A stretch of 64,000 bases of DNA from Fibrobacter succinogenes (GCA_902791475.1 CADAWC010000006.1:46119-110118); one strand, 5' to 3'; positions 8,457 through 17,149 are shown, counted from the first letter of the stretch. Translations and numbers: made by a program. The notes: generated from the letters alone by a model not told the origin.

Positions 8457-9167
8457 GTGCAAAACGAACTCCTTATGATAGCCTCCATTTTCGTGTTCTT
8501 TGGAGGCTTGGTTGCTTTTTTCCGTTTTTTCGGTAAGCAGGGCATTTTTGCCTGGACCGTCATTGCAACGATTGCCGCAAATATTGAAGTCTTGATTCTC
8601 GTGCACGCCTTTGGCCTCGACACGACGCTCGGCAATGTCATTTTCGCATCCTCCTTCCTCGCAACGGACATGATGAGCGAAATCTATGGCAAAAAAGAGG
8701 CGAGCCGCTGCGTGAAAATCGGCATTCTCGCGAATGTGACGTTTATTCTCATTTCGCAGAGCTGGTTCTTGTACATCCCTGCTGCAGGCGATACGATGGC
8801 GGAACCGATCCGTACGGTGTTCTCGAATACGCCGCGCGTGATGCTCGCGAGCTTGTTTGCATACGCAATTTGCGAAATGTTCGACGTTTGGGCGTATCAC
8901 GCCTGGTGGAAGTGGACCGAGAAAAGATTCAAGGATAAGAAGGGTTACCTGTGGGTCCGCAACAATGGGTCGACTCTTGTAAGCCAGCTCATAAATGTGC
9001 TTGTGTTCAACTTGCTTGCGTTTGCGGGCGTTTTCCCATGGGATACCATTGGCGAAATTCTTGTATTTGGCTACGGCATCTTTGTCATCACGACTTTTAT
9101 GGACACTCCGTTTGTGTACCTTGCACGCCACATCTCCGAAAAACACCCGGAACTGCTGAAAGATTAA
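8457..9167 (+). CDS. Queuosine precursor transporter, YhhQ/QPTR (DUF165) family
   Basis: 236 residues with about six hydrophobic segments. Family-type motifs are 'FLATDMMSEIYGKKEA' and the C-terminal 'FMDTPFVYLARH', typical of the YhhQ/DUF165 queuosine precursor transporters that import preQ0 or preQ1. Translation starts at GTG 8457, with AGGAG in the tail of queF, 2 bp after the queF stop codon. Position next to queF and behind a preQ1-type riboswitch supports a salvage role across the inner membrane. The preferred substrate cannot be read from the sequence. A hairpin with a following T-run (9243-9272) closes the operon. Confidence 0.88.
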   Translation: MQNELLMIASIFVFFGGLVAFFRFFGKQGIFAWTVIATIAANIEVLILVHAFGLDTTLGNVIFASSFLATDMMSEIYGKKEASRCVKIGILANVTFILISQSWFLYIPAAGDTMAEPIRTVFSNTPRVMLASLFAYAICEMFDVWAYHAWWKWTEKRFKDKKGYLWVRNNGSTLVSQLINVLVFNLLAFAGVFPWDTIGEILVFGYGIFVITTFMDTPFVYLARHISEKHPELLKD

Positions 9168-9178
9168 ATTTTAGGGCT

Positions 9179-9219
9179 GTGTCATCCTGAGCGGAGTGCA
9201 ACGGAGTCGAAGGATCCAG
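9179..9219. repeat. Copy of the CATCCTGAGC/GTCGAAGGATC intergenic repeat
   Basis: TCATCCTGAGCGGAGTGC followed by GGAGTCGAAGGATCC is one of several copies of a short imperfect palindromic repeat in this window. Others are near 32520, 37840, 44246 and 45617. Confidence 0.6.
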
Positions 9220-9242
9220 AGCCATCTCGTCGCACATTGTCA

Positions 9243-9272
9243 TCCCGGCCTTAGTGCCGGGATCGCCTTTTT
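9243..9272 (+). terminator. Intrinsic terminator of queF-transporter operon
   Basis: ATCCCGGC / GCCGGGAT inverted repeat with a 6-nt loop, followed by CGCCTTTTTAT. Confidence 0.6.
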
Positions 9273-9279
9273 ATAGAGC

Positions 9280-9302
9280 AAAAAAATCCCGCTTTCGCGG
9301 GA
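9280..9302 (-). terminator. Intrinsic terminator of the outer-membrane-like gene
   Basis: TCCCGC (9287-9292) / GCGGGA (9297-9302) with a TTTC loop. On the minus strand the stem is followed by seven T. It lies 10 bp after the stop codon at 9312. Confidence 0.75.
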
Positions 9303-9311
9303 ATGATGGGA

Positions 9312-10154
9312 TTAAAGTTCAATTCCAAGTTTTAGACTTGCGTCTGTGTAGAATAGAGGCTCAATGTCTTCAACCATTTGAAGTGCTATTCCTGATTGGA
9401 GCGAAAAATCTATGAAGAATCTGTTGTTGAAGCGTAATGTGTAACCGCCTGTCAGAGCGAACGTATATTGAGTTAGGGGCAAATCGAGTTTTCGATAAAT
9501 ATAATTATAATAATAATCGTAGTTGCTGTAGCCATAGGAATCTGTGTTTCGAGAGTATTTGTCTTGGAAATTAAAATCCAATCCGTAAGATTCGTAGGCT
9601 TTCATTGTTGCTATTTCAAATAGAAACCCTGCATGCCAGTTTCCATGGGTTGTGGCGAATAGTTTGCTGAATTCCAAACCTATGCCGAAACCTTGATCGT
9701 AATAGTAATTGTGGAATTCGTCAGACAGAGGAAAATCTTCGTTGTAGTATCTTACGTGGGCTTTGATATCGAAATTAGTTCCCATGCGAATTACAACACC
9801 GAGCATAGGTCCCCATTGAGCCAAACCTAGCGGATCCATCCAGAATCCTAGCTTAGTTTCCCTTGCTTTTGTCCACCAAACGGAATTTGGATTTTTATCA
9901 GGAGAGGTGGCTTTTGCTTGATTGAAAATTTCTTTTGAACCGTTTTTGTAGCGGATTTCGCTGATGGTTTCTTTCTTTGCGGTGTAGGTCGGTCCGTCAG
10001 GATTGTTGAATTTTTTGTAACGAACGGAGTTGTCGTCGACTTCAATGACTTTAGCGTCAACGCTTGTTCCGTTTTTTAAGATGACGATGTCCTGTGCAAA
10101 CGACGGGATGGCAACAGCAGCTGCTAATGCGAGTGAGAGTAGTATTTTTCCCAT
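9312..10154 (-). CDS. Predicted outer-membrane beta-barrel-like protein, unknown function
   Basis: 280 residues with a clear signal peptide ('MGKILLSLALAAAVAIPSFA'). An N-terminal region of about 60 residues ('DIVILKNGTSVDAKVIEVDD', 'VRYKKFNNPDGPTYTAKKE') resembles a small domain common in Bacteroidota envelope proteins, where an 'NG' motif and 'I..IRYKNG' recur. The rest is rich in alternating aromatic and polar residues (many Tyr, Phe, Asn, Asp), with 'GFLFEIATMKAY' and 'FALTGGYTLRFNNRFFIDFS', and ends 'DASLKLGIEL'. This is consistent with a small porin-like barrel. No specific family was recognised. A terminator follows on the minus strand. Confidence 0.7.
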   Translation of the reverse strand: MGKILLSLALAAAVAIPSFAQDIVILKNGTSVDAKVIEVDDNSVRYKKFNNPDGPTYTAKKETISEIRYKNGSKEIFNQAKATSPDKNPNSVWWTKARETKLGFWMDPLGLAQWGPMLGVVIRMGTNFDIKAHVRYYNEDFPLSDEFHNYYYDQGFGIGLEFSKLFATTHGNWHAGFLFEIATMKAYESYGLDFNFQDKYSRNTDSYGYSNYDYYYNYIYRKLDLPLTQYTFALTGGYTLRFNNRFFIDFSLQSGIALQMVEDIEPLFYTDASLKLGIEL

Positions 10155-10287
10155 AAAAGTTCCTGGTAAAGGGTATTTTTGAATTTGGTGAATTGTAAAA
10201 ATTTTACAAATATACGTAAACTACACAAATGGGCAATTTTTGCCAGGTTTTGCCGCCTTGTGATGGCGCTTAAATCTTTTTAAACTT

Positions 10288-10301
10288 TAAATTTGTATAT
10301 T
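10288..10301 (+). promoter_or_regulatory. Promoter-like element TAAATTTGTATATT
   Basis: This 14-base element lies 36 bp before the ATG of the next lipoprotein gene. The identical 14 bases occur at 38306-38319, just upstream of another lipoprotein gene. TATATT may be the -10 element. No convincing -35 was found. Confidence 0.4.
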
Positions 10302-10337
10302 GTTGCCATTGAACTTTAAACTTGAGAAGAGGATTTT

Positions 10338-10772
10338 ATGAAGTTTTCCCATGCTTTGATTTTGGCTAGCTCCCTTGCTTTCTTTGCTTGCGGTGGTGAT
10401 GACGATTCTCCGTCTGCAGCTCCGTCCACTCCGACTTATGATTGCACCGTTTCGGACGGTATTAAGGTCGTATCTCCGGCTGGTGGTGAAACGTTCAAGG
10501 TCGGCGAAGAAATCACGGTCGTTTTTGGAACGGATATTGTAGATGCTAGCTACAGAATTGGTTTCAAGAACAGCTCTGGCGTTCAGGCTTTAGATTTGAC
10601 TGACGATGGCTCTGTTGATGCTGTAATTGATGGAAAGACTTGTAATGTATATAAAATCAAGCTTTCTGCAGACTATGGCGTAGAACCGACCGAGACAGGC
10701 TTTATCCGTATTGCTCCATACAACAAGCAGAACAAGGGCGTTGATTCTAAGTCCTTCGTTGTCAAGGAATGA
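10338..10772 (+). CDS. Small lipoprotein with Kre9/KNH-like beta-sandwich domain
   Basis: 144 residues: a lipoprotein signal with lipobox 'LAFFACGGDDDS', a short Ser/Pro linker, then one domain containing 'IKVVSPAGGETFKVGEEITV' and ending 'GFIRIAPYNKQ...SKSFVVKE'. The 'SP.GGE.(F/W)..G' pattern is typical of the Ser-Thr-rich GPI-anchored (Kre9/KNH) extracellular domain that also occurs in bacterial surface proteins. GAGGATTTTATG sets the start; the same leader precedes the lipoprotein gene at 17700. The stop codon overlaps the start of the dehydratase gene (ATGA), so the two are translationally coupled. That is a curious pairing of a surface lipoprotein with a cytoplasmic sugar enzyme. Confidence 0.75.
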   Translation: MKFSHALILASSLAFFACGGDDDSPSAAPSTPTYDCTVSDGIKVVSPAGGETFKVGEEITVVFGTDIVDASYRIGFKNSSGVQALDLTDDGSVDAVIDGKTCNVYKIKLSADYGVEPTETGFIRIAPYNKQNKGVDSKSFVVKE

Positions 10773-11842
10773 TTCCTCAATTCAATGACCAAAGTATCAC
10801 CGTAGCCATTGTCGGTTGCGGTGGTTTTATTGGTTGTCACCTTCTTGACGCCATTTTGACGCGCACTAAGTGGCGCGTTTTTGGCGTTGATTTGGATTTT
10901 TATAGAATCCAGCACCGACTGAATGACGAACGTTGCGAGTTCATGGTCGCAGACCTCGCCGATAAGAGCGTCGTTGAACGTATTGCTAAATACCCGATTG
11001 TCGTGAATTTGGCGGCAATTTGCACGCCGAGCCGCTACATGGCGGAGGCCCCTGAAGTTATCCGCAGCAATTACGACCATCCGGCAGCGTTGGCTGATGC
11101 TTGCGCAAAGTCGGGTTCCTGGTTGATTCATTTTTCGACGTCCGAGATTTACGGGCGCACGTCGGCGGATTCGGACTTGCTTGTTGAAGACGAATCCGAG
11201 CTGACTTTTGGACCGGTGACGGCGAGCCGTTGGAGCTATGCAACTGCGAAGCTTTTGACGGAACGTTATATCGCGGGCCTCAAGAATTTGAAGTGGACCG
11301 TGGTTCGACCGTTCAACTTTGTCGGACCGTACATGGACTTTATGCCGGGCGTCGATGGTTCGGGTATTCCGCGTGTGCTCGCAAATTTCTCCTCGGCTCT
11401 TGTGCGTGGCGAGCCGCTGAAGCTTGTGAATGGCGGTGTTGCAAAGCGCAGTTTCACGAGTGTATTTGATGCGGTCGATTTTATGTTCGCGCTGTTTGAA
11501 GCGGAACTCTCGACAAGTGCAACAGAAAATGCCGCGGAAAAATCGCCGCTGTCACAGGCGTTTAACATCGGGAATCCGGAAAACGAACTTACGATTGCGG
11601 AACTCGCCAATAAAATGCGCAAGATTTTTGCCGAAATCAAGGGCGTAAGTGTTGATACAATTCCTGAACCGGAAGAAGTTTCTGGCGTAGAATATTACGG
11701 CGAAGGTTACGAAGATTCCATGCGCCGTTTGCCGTCTGTCGAAAAGGCGGAACGTTTGCTGGGCTTTAAGGCTAAAACTCCGATTGACGTCGTTCTGCGC
11801 GAATCGCTCGAATGGTTTGTTGGACATTATTCTAATGGCTAG
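10769..11842 (+). CDS. NAD-dependent epimerase/dehydratase, ArnA dehydrogenase-like
   Basis: 357 residues of the extended short-chain dehydrogenase (SDR) fold. The Rossmann loop is 'VAIVGCGGFIGCHLLDAI', the catalytic region is 'HFSTSEIYG', and the Tyr-Lys pair is in 'WSYATAKLLTERY'. 'VRPFNFVGPYMDF' and 'GGVAKRSFTSVFD' recall the UDP-glucuronate decarboxylase/ArnA C-terminal branch of nucleotide-sugar enzymes. It probably modifies a UDP-sugar for envelope glycans. It starts in an ATGA overlap with the preceding lipoprotein and overlaps the following glycosyltransferase by 8 bp, so the three genes form a coupled unit. The exact sugar product cannot be told from the sequence. Confidence 0.8.
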   Translation: MIPQFNDQSITVAIVGCGGFIGCHLLDAILTRTKWRVFGVDLDFYRIQHRLNDERCEFMVADLADKSVVERIAKYPIVVNLAAICTPSRYMAEAPEVIRSNYDHPAALADACAKSGSWLIHFSTSEIYGRTSADSDLLVEDESELTFGPVTASRWSYATAKLLTERYIAGLKNLKWTVVRPFNFVGPYMDFMPGVDGSGIPRVLANFSSALVRGEPLKLVNGGVAKRSFTSVFDAVDFMFALFEAELSTSATENAAEKSPLSQAFNIGNPENELTIAELANKMRKIFAEIKGVSVDTIPEPEEVSGVEYYGEGYEDSMRRLPSVEKAERLLGFKAKTPIDVVLRESLEWFVGHYSNG

Positions 11843-12590
11843 CGACTACTTTATTTTCGTTCCTGCGTACAACGTAGAGAATACGCTTGGTGATGTCCTC
11901 TCCAAAATTGATGAATCTGTTTTGTCGCGTGCACACGTGCTTGTGATTGACGATGGCTCGCGTGATGGAACGGCTCAAGCGTATGAACGCTTTATGTCGA
12001 ATTACGCGGAAAATGCGGAAAGTGCGGGAAATGCATGCGGCCTCAAATCGCGTTTTGAATATTTTAAGTTTGAACAAAATAGCGGCTACGGTGCCGTTGT
12101 CAAAAAGGGCCTTGCGGAAGGAATAGCTTCTGGTGCGGCATTTGTCGCTTGTTTGCACGGAGACGGGCAATACCCTGCTGAAAAGTTGGGCGAGTTCTTT
12201 GATGAAATGGAAAACTGCAATCTCGACTTGTTGCAGGGCTCGCGCCATGCGGTTGCGGGGGAGGCAAAACGCGGCGGCATGCCTTTTTACAAGCGACTCG
12301 GCGGGGCATTCCTTACGGCGCTTGAAAATAGGGCGTTCCGCGTAAAGCTGACGGACCGCCATAGCGGTTTTATCGTTTATTCCTCACGCTTCTTGAAAAC
12401 GGTCAATTTGAACCGTTTGAGCCCGTCATTTGATATTGACTTGGAACTGATTTCCATTGCCGATGCTCGCCATTTTGCCATAGCAGAACTTCCGATTCCG
12501 ACGCGTTACGCCGATGAAAGATCGAACCTTAATGTGATTACTTACGGTATGCGCGTGCTAAGGCAAATCTGGCGAAGACTGCTTTTTTAG
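11835..12590 (+). CDS. Family 2 glycosyltransferase (polyprenyl-phosphate sugar synthase-like)
   Basis: 251 residues from the ATG at 11835. A longer upstream extension is possible but the alignment of the GT2 core ('YFIFVPAYNVENTLGDVL') supports this start. The nucleotide-sugar binding motif is 'VLVIDDGSRDGT'; the metal-binding segment is 'CLHGDGQYPAE'; 'DRHSGFIVY' comes later. It lacks obvious C-terminal membrane helices. Proteins of this type transfer a sugar from a nucleotide donor to undecaprenyl phosphate, which fits the overlapping ArnA-like dehydratase upstream as the supplier of a modified nucleotide sugar. Substrate is inferred only. A short TCTCGTC-rich spacer separates it from moxR. 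Confidence 0.8.
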   Translation: MASDYFIFVPAYNVENTLGDVLSKIDESVLSRAHVLVIDDGSRDGTAQAYERFMSNYAENAESAGNACGLKSRFEYFKFEQNSGYGAVVKKGLAEGIASGAAFVACLHGDGQYPAEKLGEFFDEMENCNLDLLQGSRHAVAGEAKRGGMPFYKRLGGAFLTALENRAFRVKLTDRHSGFIVYSSRFLKTVNLNRLSPSFDIDLELISIADARHFAIAELPIPTRYADERSNLNVITYGMRVLRQIWRRLLF

Positions 12591-12595
12591 TATTT

Positions 12596-12624
12596 TCTCT
12601 CGTCTTTCTTCTCTCGTCTTTCTT
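12596..12624. repeat. Short tandem TCTCGTCTTTCTT repeat
   Basis: Two near-identical copies of CTCTCGTCTTTCTT lie in the 54-bp gap between the GT2 gene and moxR. The same word (TCTCGTC) recurs at 56102-56132 between nuoI and nuoH. Confidence 0.6.
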
Positions 12625-12644
12625 CTAAAACATATATTATAAGC

Positions 12645-13556
12645 ATGGTTAAAGATTTAATTCATGCTTTGAATAGTGTTCTGCTTGGTAAGCAGGACCA
12701 GGTGGAAATGCTTGTGATGGCGCTTTTGGCCGATGGTCATGTGCTCATCGAGGATGTGCCGGGAACGGGCAAGACGACGATTGCGAAAGCGCTTGCGGCG
12801 GCTATCGGGGCGGACTTTGCGCGCATCCAGTTTACGCCGGACTTGTTGCCCGCCGATGTGACGGGCGGTGCCGTGTTTAAGGCGAATACGGGTGAGTTCG
12901 AAATTCGCAAGGGACCTGTGTTTACGCAAGTGCTGTTGGCGGATGAAATCAACCGCGCGTCCCCGCGAACGCAAAGTGCGCTTTTGGAAGCGATGGAAGA
13001 ACGCCAGGTTTCGCTGGAAGGTGAACGCCATGCGCTCCCGAAGCTTTTCATGGTGCTTGCGACAGAAAACCCTGTGGAATTCCATGGCGTGTTCCCGCTC
13101 CCCGAAGCGCAGATGGACCGATTCTTGGTGCGCTTGTCGCTTGGGTATCCGACGGCGGAGACGGAACTGAACATTTTGCGTGCGCATCGTGACGGGCGTC
13201 CGCTCGATACGCTTACGGCAGTGACGACTCCTGATGAAATTATTGCGGTGCGGAACGATGTCCGCAAAATTCACATTGATGAATCTCTTGAAATGTACGT
13301 GGTTTCGCTGGTACAGGCGACGCGTACGAATCCGGCGGTGCGCTTGGCGGCAAGCCCGCGTGCAGGTATCAACCTCATCAAGATGGCGCAAGCTTGCGCG
13401 TATGTCGCGGGCCGTGATTTCGTGAATCCTGATGACATCCAGCACGTGTTCTTCCCGGTGATGGAACATCGCGTGTTCGCCAAGGATTCCAATACGCCCG
13501 GTGCTTCCAGACAAATTCTCGAAGGCATCCTGAAACAGGTGAAGATTCCGAAGTAA
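12645..13556 (+). CDS. MoxR-family AAA+ ATPase
   Basis: 303 residues. Walker A is 'EDVPGTGKTTIAKALA', Walker B is 'VLLADEINRASPRTQSALL', and the sensor region is 'FMVLATENPVEFHG'. 'FPLPEAQMDRFLVR' is characteristic of MoxR ATPases. MoxR proteins act as chaperone-like ATPases, often encoded with DUF58 and transglutaminase-like membrane proteins, exactly as here. The preceding spacer has TATATTAT 16 bp before the ATG. A 174-bp gap with a foldback separates it from the DUF58 gene, larger than usual for this operon, so the downstream genes may have reduced or separate transcription. Confidence 0.93.
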   Translation: MVKDLIHALNSVLLGKQDQVEMLVMALLADGHVLIEDVPGTGKTTIAKALAAAIGADFARIQFTPDLLPADVTGGAVFKANTGEFEIRKGPVFTQVLLADEINRASPRTQSALLEAMEERQVSLEGERHALPKLFMVLATENPVEFHGVFPLPEAQMDRFLVRLSLGYPTAETELNILRAHRDGRPLDTLTAVTTPDEIIAVRNDVRKIHIDESLEMYVVSLVQATRTNPAVRLAASPRAGINLIKMAQACAYVAGRDFVNPDDIQHVFFPVMEHRVFAKDSNTPGASRQILEGILKQVKIPK

Positions 13557-13560
13557 AAAC

Positions 13561-13645
13561 TTCACTGGATCCTGCTCCTTCGAACCTAAGAATTGTAGGG
13601 TAATAAATTACCAACAATTCTATATCAGCCCTACAGGCTTCAGGA
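13561..13645. repeat. Composite palindromic repeat between moxR and DUF58 gene
   Basis: Outer halves GGATCCTGCTCCTTCGAA and TTCAGGATGACG are the two ends of the window-wide CATCCTGA/GGATC repeat. Between them lies a hairpin AGAATTGT (13589-13596) / ACAATTCT (13614-13621), with inner GGTAAT (13599-13604) / ATTACC (13607-13612). It appears to be a small inserted element. Degenerate CTTCTAACTT/AAGTTCTAAG words follow up to 13715. Confidence 0.6.
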
Positions 13646-13730
13646 TGACGTTCTTTTTACATGAACCTCTACTTCCCACTTCTAACTTCCTACTAAGTTC
13701 TAAGCTTTAAGTTCTGCCAACTAATCCCCC

Positions 13731-15062
13731 ATGTCCCTTTTCCATTTCTTTATAAACGCAATTCCTCGGAGTCCCAAGCGCAAGGGACTCTTGATGCGTT
13801 TGTACTACATTTGGCAAGAAGGCTTTACGCAGGTGGGGCATGCGGCGGCAGCGCTGATGCTGTTCTCGATGTTTGCGGGAGCGGTGCCTGGATTCTGGGC
13901 GGCGTGGGTGTTTTGCGGCTTGGATTTCATGTATTTTTTGGCGCTTGTACCATGCCTCTTCATGACCGCACGCAAGAGCAAGTTTAAGGCGGGCGACATC
14001 GCTGTACGAAATGTCTATGAAGGGGAAATCGCGACAGTTAGCTTACAAGTTCATGCTATAGATAAGCTAAATGCGGTTTCGCTTGGATGTTTCCGTATGG
14101 ATCCATCGCTCAAGTGCGAAGAGTCCGCACTTGTTGCGATTGCTGCGGGCGAAACGGCGAAACTCACTTGCAAAATTCAGACGAAAAAGCGCGGTGCATT
14201 TGAAATCCCAAAAGTTTCTGTAATCAACCCGGAAATCAATGGCGCTTTGCGTTATGCGGCAAATGTCGGGAAAGCGGAATTGCTTGTGTTCCCGCGACCG
14301 TTGCGGGTGAGCGCATTTCCGTTTTTGACATCGGGTGCAAGCGGCGTTGTGTTCGCTCCGCTTTTGATGCCGAGTCTTACGCGGGGGATGGATTTTGTGG
14401 GTGTGCGTGAATACCGCGAGGGCGATTCCTTGCGCGATTTGCATCACAAGGCTTTTGCACGTTACGGAAAGCCATTCACGAAAGAATTTGAGACGGAACG
14501 CGGTGCTGGTGCGATTCTTGTGCTGGATGTGACGGCACGTAGTTTGCGCGAAAAATCGGCTGTTGAAATGCTGATTCGCTTGGCGGCTGGCGTAGGCTTG
14601 TGGCTTTTGGAGCGCAAGGCGCTTGGGCGATTCTTCATTGGCGATGACGAAATTGCGCTTGTAGAGGGCGATGGTGGCGTGAGCTTCTTGGAAGCGCTTG
14701 CGCGAATCCCGGCATCATCTTGGCTAGAGGCGCGCACTTCGAAAGGTCCGCGTGCATCTCGAAATACTGTAAATTCTCGAAGTGCGACAAGTGCGCCAAA
14801 ACTTTGGTCGCCGGCGGCACGCCCGCTTGGCCCTGTGCTCCGCATGGGGCTTTCCGCGACTGAAGATCCGCTTGTGCATAAGCAGGTGATTTTAGATGCG
14901 CATTCCAAGTTGACAAATGAGTCGAAGACCGCAATTTCTGACGATATTTTGTCTGTGAACGCGGCGCGTCTCGAAAAAACTTTTCTTGAACGTTTACGTA
15001 ATGAACGAGCGCATTCCGAGCGTCCACTTGGAAATTCTCGCGAAGCGGAGGTAAGTTTATGA
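13731..15062 (+). CDS. DUF58 domain protein (MoxR-associated)
   Basis: 443 residues. Two hydrophobic segments near the N-terminus (about residues 38-85) are followed by a beta-rich region. The DUF58 core shows 'MDFVGVREYREGDSLRDLHH' and 'KPFTKEFETERGAGAILVLD', the family signature. DUF58 proteins have a von Willebrand A-like fold and are nearly always encoded with MoxR. A Ser/Arg/Pro-rich stretch around residues 335-370 looks like a disordered insert. The stop overlaps the start of the transglutaminase-like gene, indicating translational coupling. It is probably an inner-membrane protein with the core in the cytoplasm; the exact function is unknown. Confidence 0.88.
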   Translation: MSLFHFFINAIPRSPKRKGLLMRLYYIWQEGFTQVGHAAAALMLFSMFAGAVPGFWAAWVFCGLDFMYFLALVPCLFMTARKSKFKAGDIAVRNVYEGEIATVSLQVHAIDKLNAVSLGCFRMDPSLKCEESALVAIAAGETAKLTCKIQTKKRGAFEIPKVSVINPEINGALRYAANVGKAELLVFPRPLRVSAFPFLTSGASGVVFAPLLMPSLTRGMDFVGVREYREGDSLRDLHHKAFARYGKPFTKEFETERGAGAILVLDVTARSLREKSAVEMLIRLAAGVGLWLLERKALGRFFIGDDEIALVEGDGGVSFLEALARIPASSWLEARTSKGPRASRNTVNSRSATSAPKLWSPAARPLGPVLRMGLSATEDPLVHKQVILDAHSKLTNESKTAISDDILSVNAARLEKTFLERLRNERAHSERPLGNSREAEVSL

Positions 15063-17149
15063 TGAACTTCCGTGAAATTTGCAAGACGATTTTCTTCTGT
15101 ATTGTCTCCATCAATTTGGGCGTTTCAAGTGGACTTGAAATTCTTGGCTTTGTTTTTGCAGCCTTGTTTATCGCGATTCACGTCAAACAATATTTGCTTT
15201 CAAAGTCTGCGACGAACCAGAGAAAAATCCCGCGTTACAAAAAAATTTTCGCATACGGTGCGATTGTCCCATGTGCGTTGTGGTGGGTGCTCACGCCGAG
15301 CGTTGAAATGGGCGTCTCGCCGTACTTGGTCTTTATTCCGGCTTGGTACTTACTTTATTTGGCGTGGCTGCAAAAAAGAAGTCTCGGAAATGGCGGCTAC
15401 GAAGTCTTTGTCGTGTTCAATGGCGTTGCCGCACTTTTCATGGGGCTATTCCAAGCGCCTCGTGCAAGTGTCATCAGTGCTGTTGTGGCGCTATTGCTTG
15501 CGGTATATGCGTTTGGCCGTCCGCACGTTGCTCTTTACAAGCGGCTGCTTTTCGTTTTACTTTATGCGAGTCTGTGCGGCTCGTCGTATCTCGGTTTTAA
15601 ATATTGGAAGAGTAATCGCTATTACAGTGGTCGCTGGGCCGAAGAGTATTATGTGAAAAATCGCGTGATGGGATTTGATCCCGTGGCTGCATTGGGCTCC
15701 TTCTCTAGTAATTACAATTCCAAGTACAATAGCGAAATTGTCCTCCGAGTTTGGGATACGCTTGCACCCACGTATCTGCGTGCTGCCGCCTATGAAAAGT
15801 ATGTGGCTGGCATTTGGAAGCTCCCGACGAAGGCCGAAAAGAAACTTTATCCATCGCGTTATCGAGTGGATTATGCAGTCTTTGAATCGGAAGATTCCGC
15901 GGCGGCAGCGCCAAACGTCAAGGACGTTTGGGTGCAAGCGACACTCAACAATTTTGGTTTTATGTTTGCACCTGCGAATGTTGTGGGCGTGGCATGCAAA
16001 AATGCAGACTCCCTAGATTACTATTCGACGAACATTTTTGCGGGCGCGAATGGAACTCGTAGCGACTGGTATTATTACGTGCCGGATTCTGCGGAAACAC
16101 TTGCGATTACGGCGCATTTATCAGCGGATTCCTCGGCATCATCTTCGGTTGACTCTTCAAAAACATCTTCGACTGCGTTAGAACATCTATCCGCTTTTTT
16201 GCAAATCCCGAGCAAAGAAAACGCGCTCTTGGATACAATAGCCGCAGCAATGTCTCTCCCGGCCGCGCATCTCGATACAGATTCGTCGAATCTCGCAAAC
16301 AGAACTCTTGACCCCTCGCAATTTGCGGTTCAGAATCTAAAGACTATAGAATCCTATTTTATCCATAATTTCAAATACTCGTACATCGTTCCCGGTAGGA
16401 CTGCAAATTCAAAAACTGACCCCATAGCTATTTTTTGGAAAAATAAAGAAGGCTATTGCGAGTACTACGCAACGCTTGCGACACTCCTTTTGCGCTATCA
16501 GGGAATTCCCGCTCGCTACGTGACTGGCTTTGCTCATCCCGAACATGTTGCGGGTCGTCCGTACGCAACATTCCGCCGTCGTCATAGCCATGCCTGGGTC
16601 GAAGTTTATATAGACCGTAAGTGGTATATTTTTGACCCGACGCCACCATTGACCGAAATGACTTTTGGAAAAACCTCTTGGCTTTCAATAAAGCTTGAAG
16701 GCGTGAAGGGGCGTTTCTCTTACGTGATGCATTTGCTCAAGGATGGTGAGTGGCGCCGTATTGTGGATAGCTGGCAAACCGCTTCGGAACGTGTCGTTTC
16801 TAGCCCCGTGCTTTACGTTGTACTTGTTGTTTTGCTCTTTGTTTTTGCGTTACTTAAGTTCCGTAGACATCGTCGCCAATTAACTCAACAAAAAGTCTCG
16901 AAATATGCGACCCAATGGATTGCGCTCCTTGCTGATGCCGAAAAGCGCCTTGCACGCTTCGGCTTCAATCGAGCTCCTGGCGAGACGGTTTCCGTTTTTG
17001 CCAAGCGAGTGGAACAGGCTTTAAATACTATGCGAACGACTGAGCAAACAACAAAAAAGGCGAGCCACAAGGACTCGCGCTTTGAACAAAATTTGTCGGC
17101 CGCTTTAGAGCAGTTGCGAGAATACGAACGCAACCGCTGGCGTATTTAG
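15059..17149 (+). CDS. Transglutaminase-like membrane protein (TgpA/DUF3488 type)
   Basis: 696 residues with several N-terminal hydrophobic segments in the first 190 residues, a large extracytoplasmic region, one more membrane segment near residues 580-600 ('VLYVVLVVLLFVFALL') and a cytoplasmic tail. The transglutaminase-type triad can be read as Cys467 in 'KEGYCEYYATLATLLLRY', His511 in 'RRHSHAWVEVYI' and Asp526 in 'WYIFDPTPP'. It is the third gene of the MoxR-DUF58-TgpA operon, found widely in bacteria; a role in the cell envelope is likely but the substrate is unknown. The start overlaps the previous stop, and its own stop overlaps the end of the convergent lipoprotein gene by 4 bp. Confidence 0.9.
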   Translation: MMNFREICKTIFFCIVSINLGVSSGLEILGFVFAALFIAIHVKQYLLSKSATNQRKIPRYKKIFAYGAIVPCALWWVLTPSVEMGVSPYLVFIPAWYLLYLAWLQKRSLGNGGYEVFVVFNGVAALFMGLFQAPRASVISAVVALLLAVYAFGRPHVALYKRLLFVLLYASLCGSSYLGFKYWKSNRYYSGRWAEEYYVKNRVMGFDPVAALGSFSSNYNSKYNSEIVLRVWDTLAPTYLRAAAYEKYVAGIWKLPTKAEKKLYPSRYRVDYAVFESEDSAAAAPNVKDVWVQATLNNFGFMFAPANVVGVACKNADSLDYYSTNIFAGANGTRSDWYYYVPDSAETLAITAHLSADSSASSSVDSSKTSSTALEHLSAFLQIPSKENALLDTIAAAMSLPAAHLDTDSSNLANRTLDPSQFAVQNLKTIESYFIHNFKYSYIVPGRTANSKTDPIAIFWKNKEGYCEYYATLATLLLRYQGIPARYVTGFAHPEHVAGRPYATFRRRHSHAWVEVYIDRKWYIFDPTPPLTEMTFGKTSWLSIKLEGVKGRFSYVMHLLKDGEWRRIVDSWQTASERVVSSPVLYVVLVVLLFVFALLKFRRHRRQLTQQKVSKYATQWIALLADAEKRLARFGFNRAPGETVSVFAKRVEQALNTMRTTEQTTKKASHKDSRFEQNLSAALEQLREYERNRWRI

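Noticed and set aside
12657..13565. 302-codon minus-strand frame opposite moxR
   Set aside because: His/Arg-rich shadow frame; moxR has Walker motifs.
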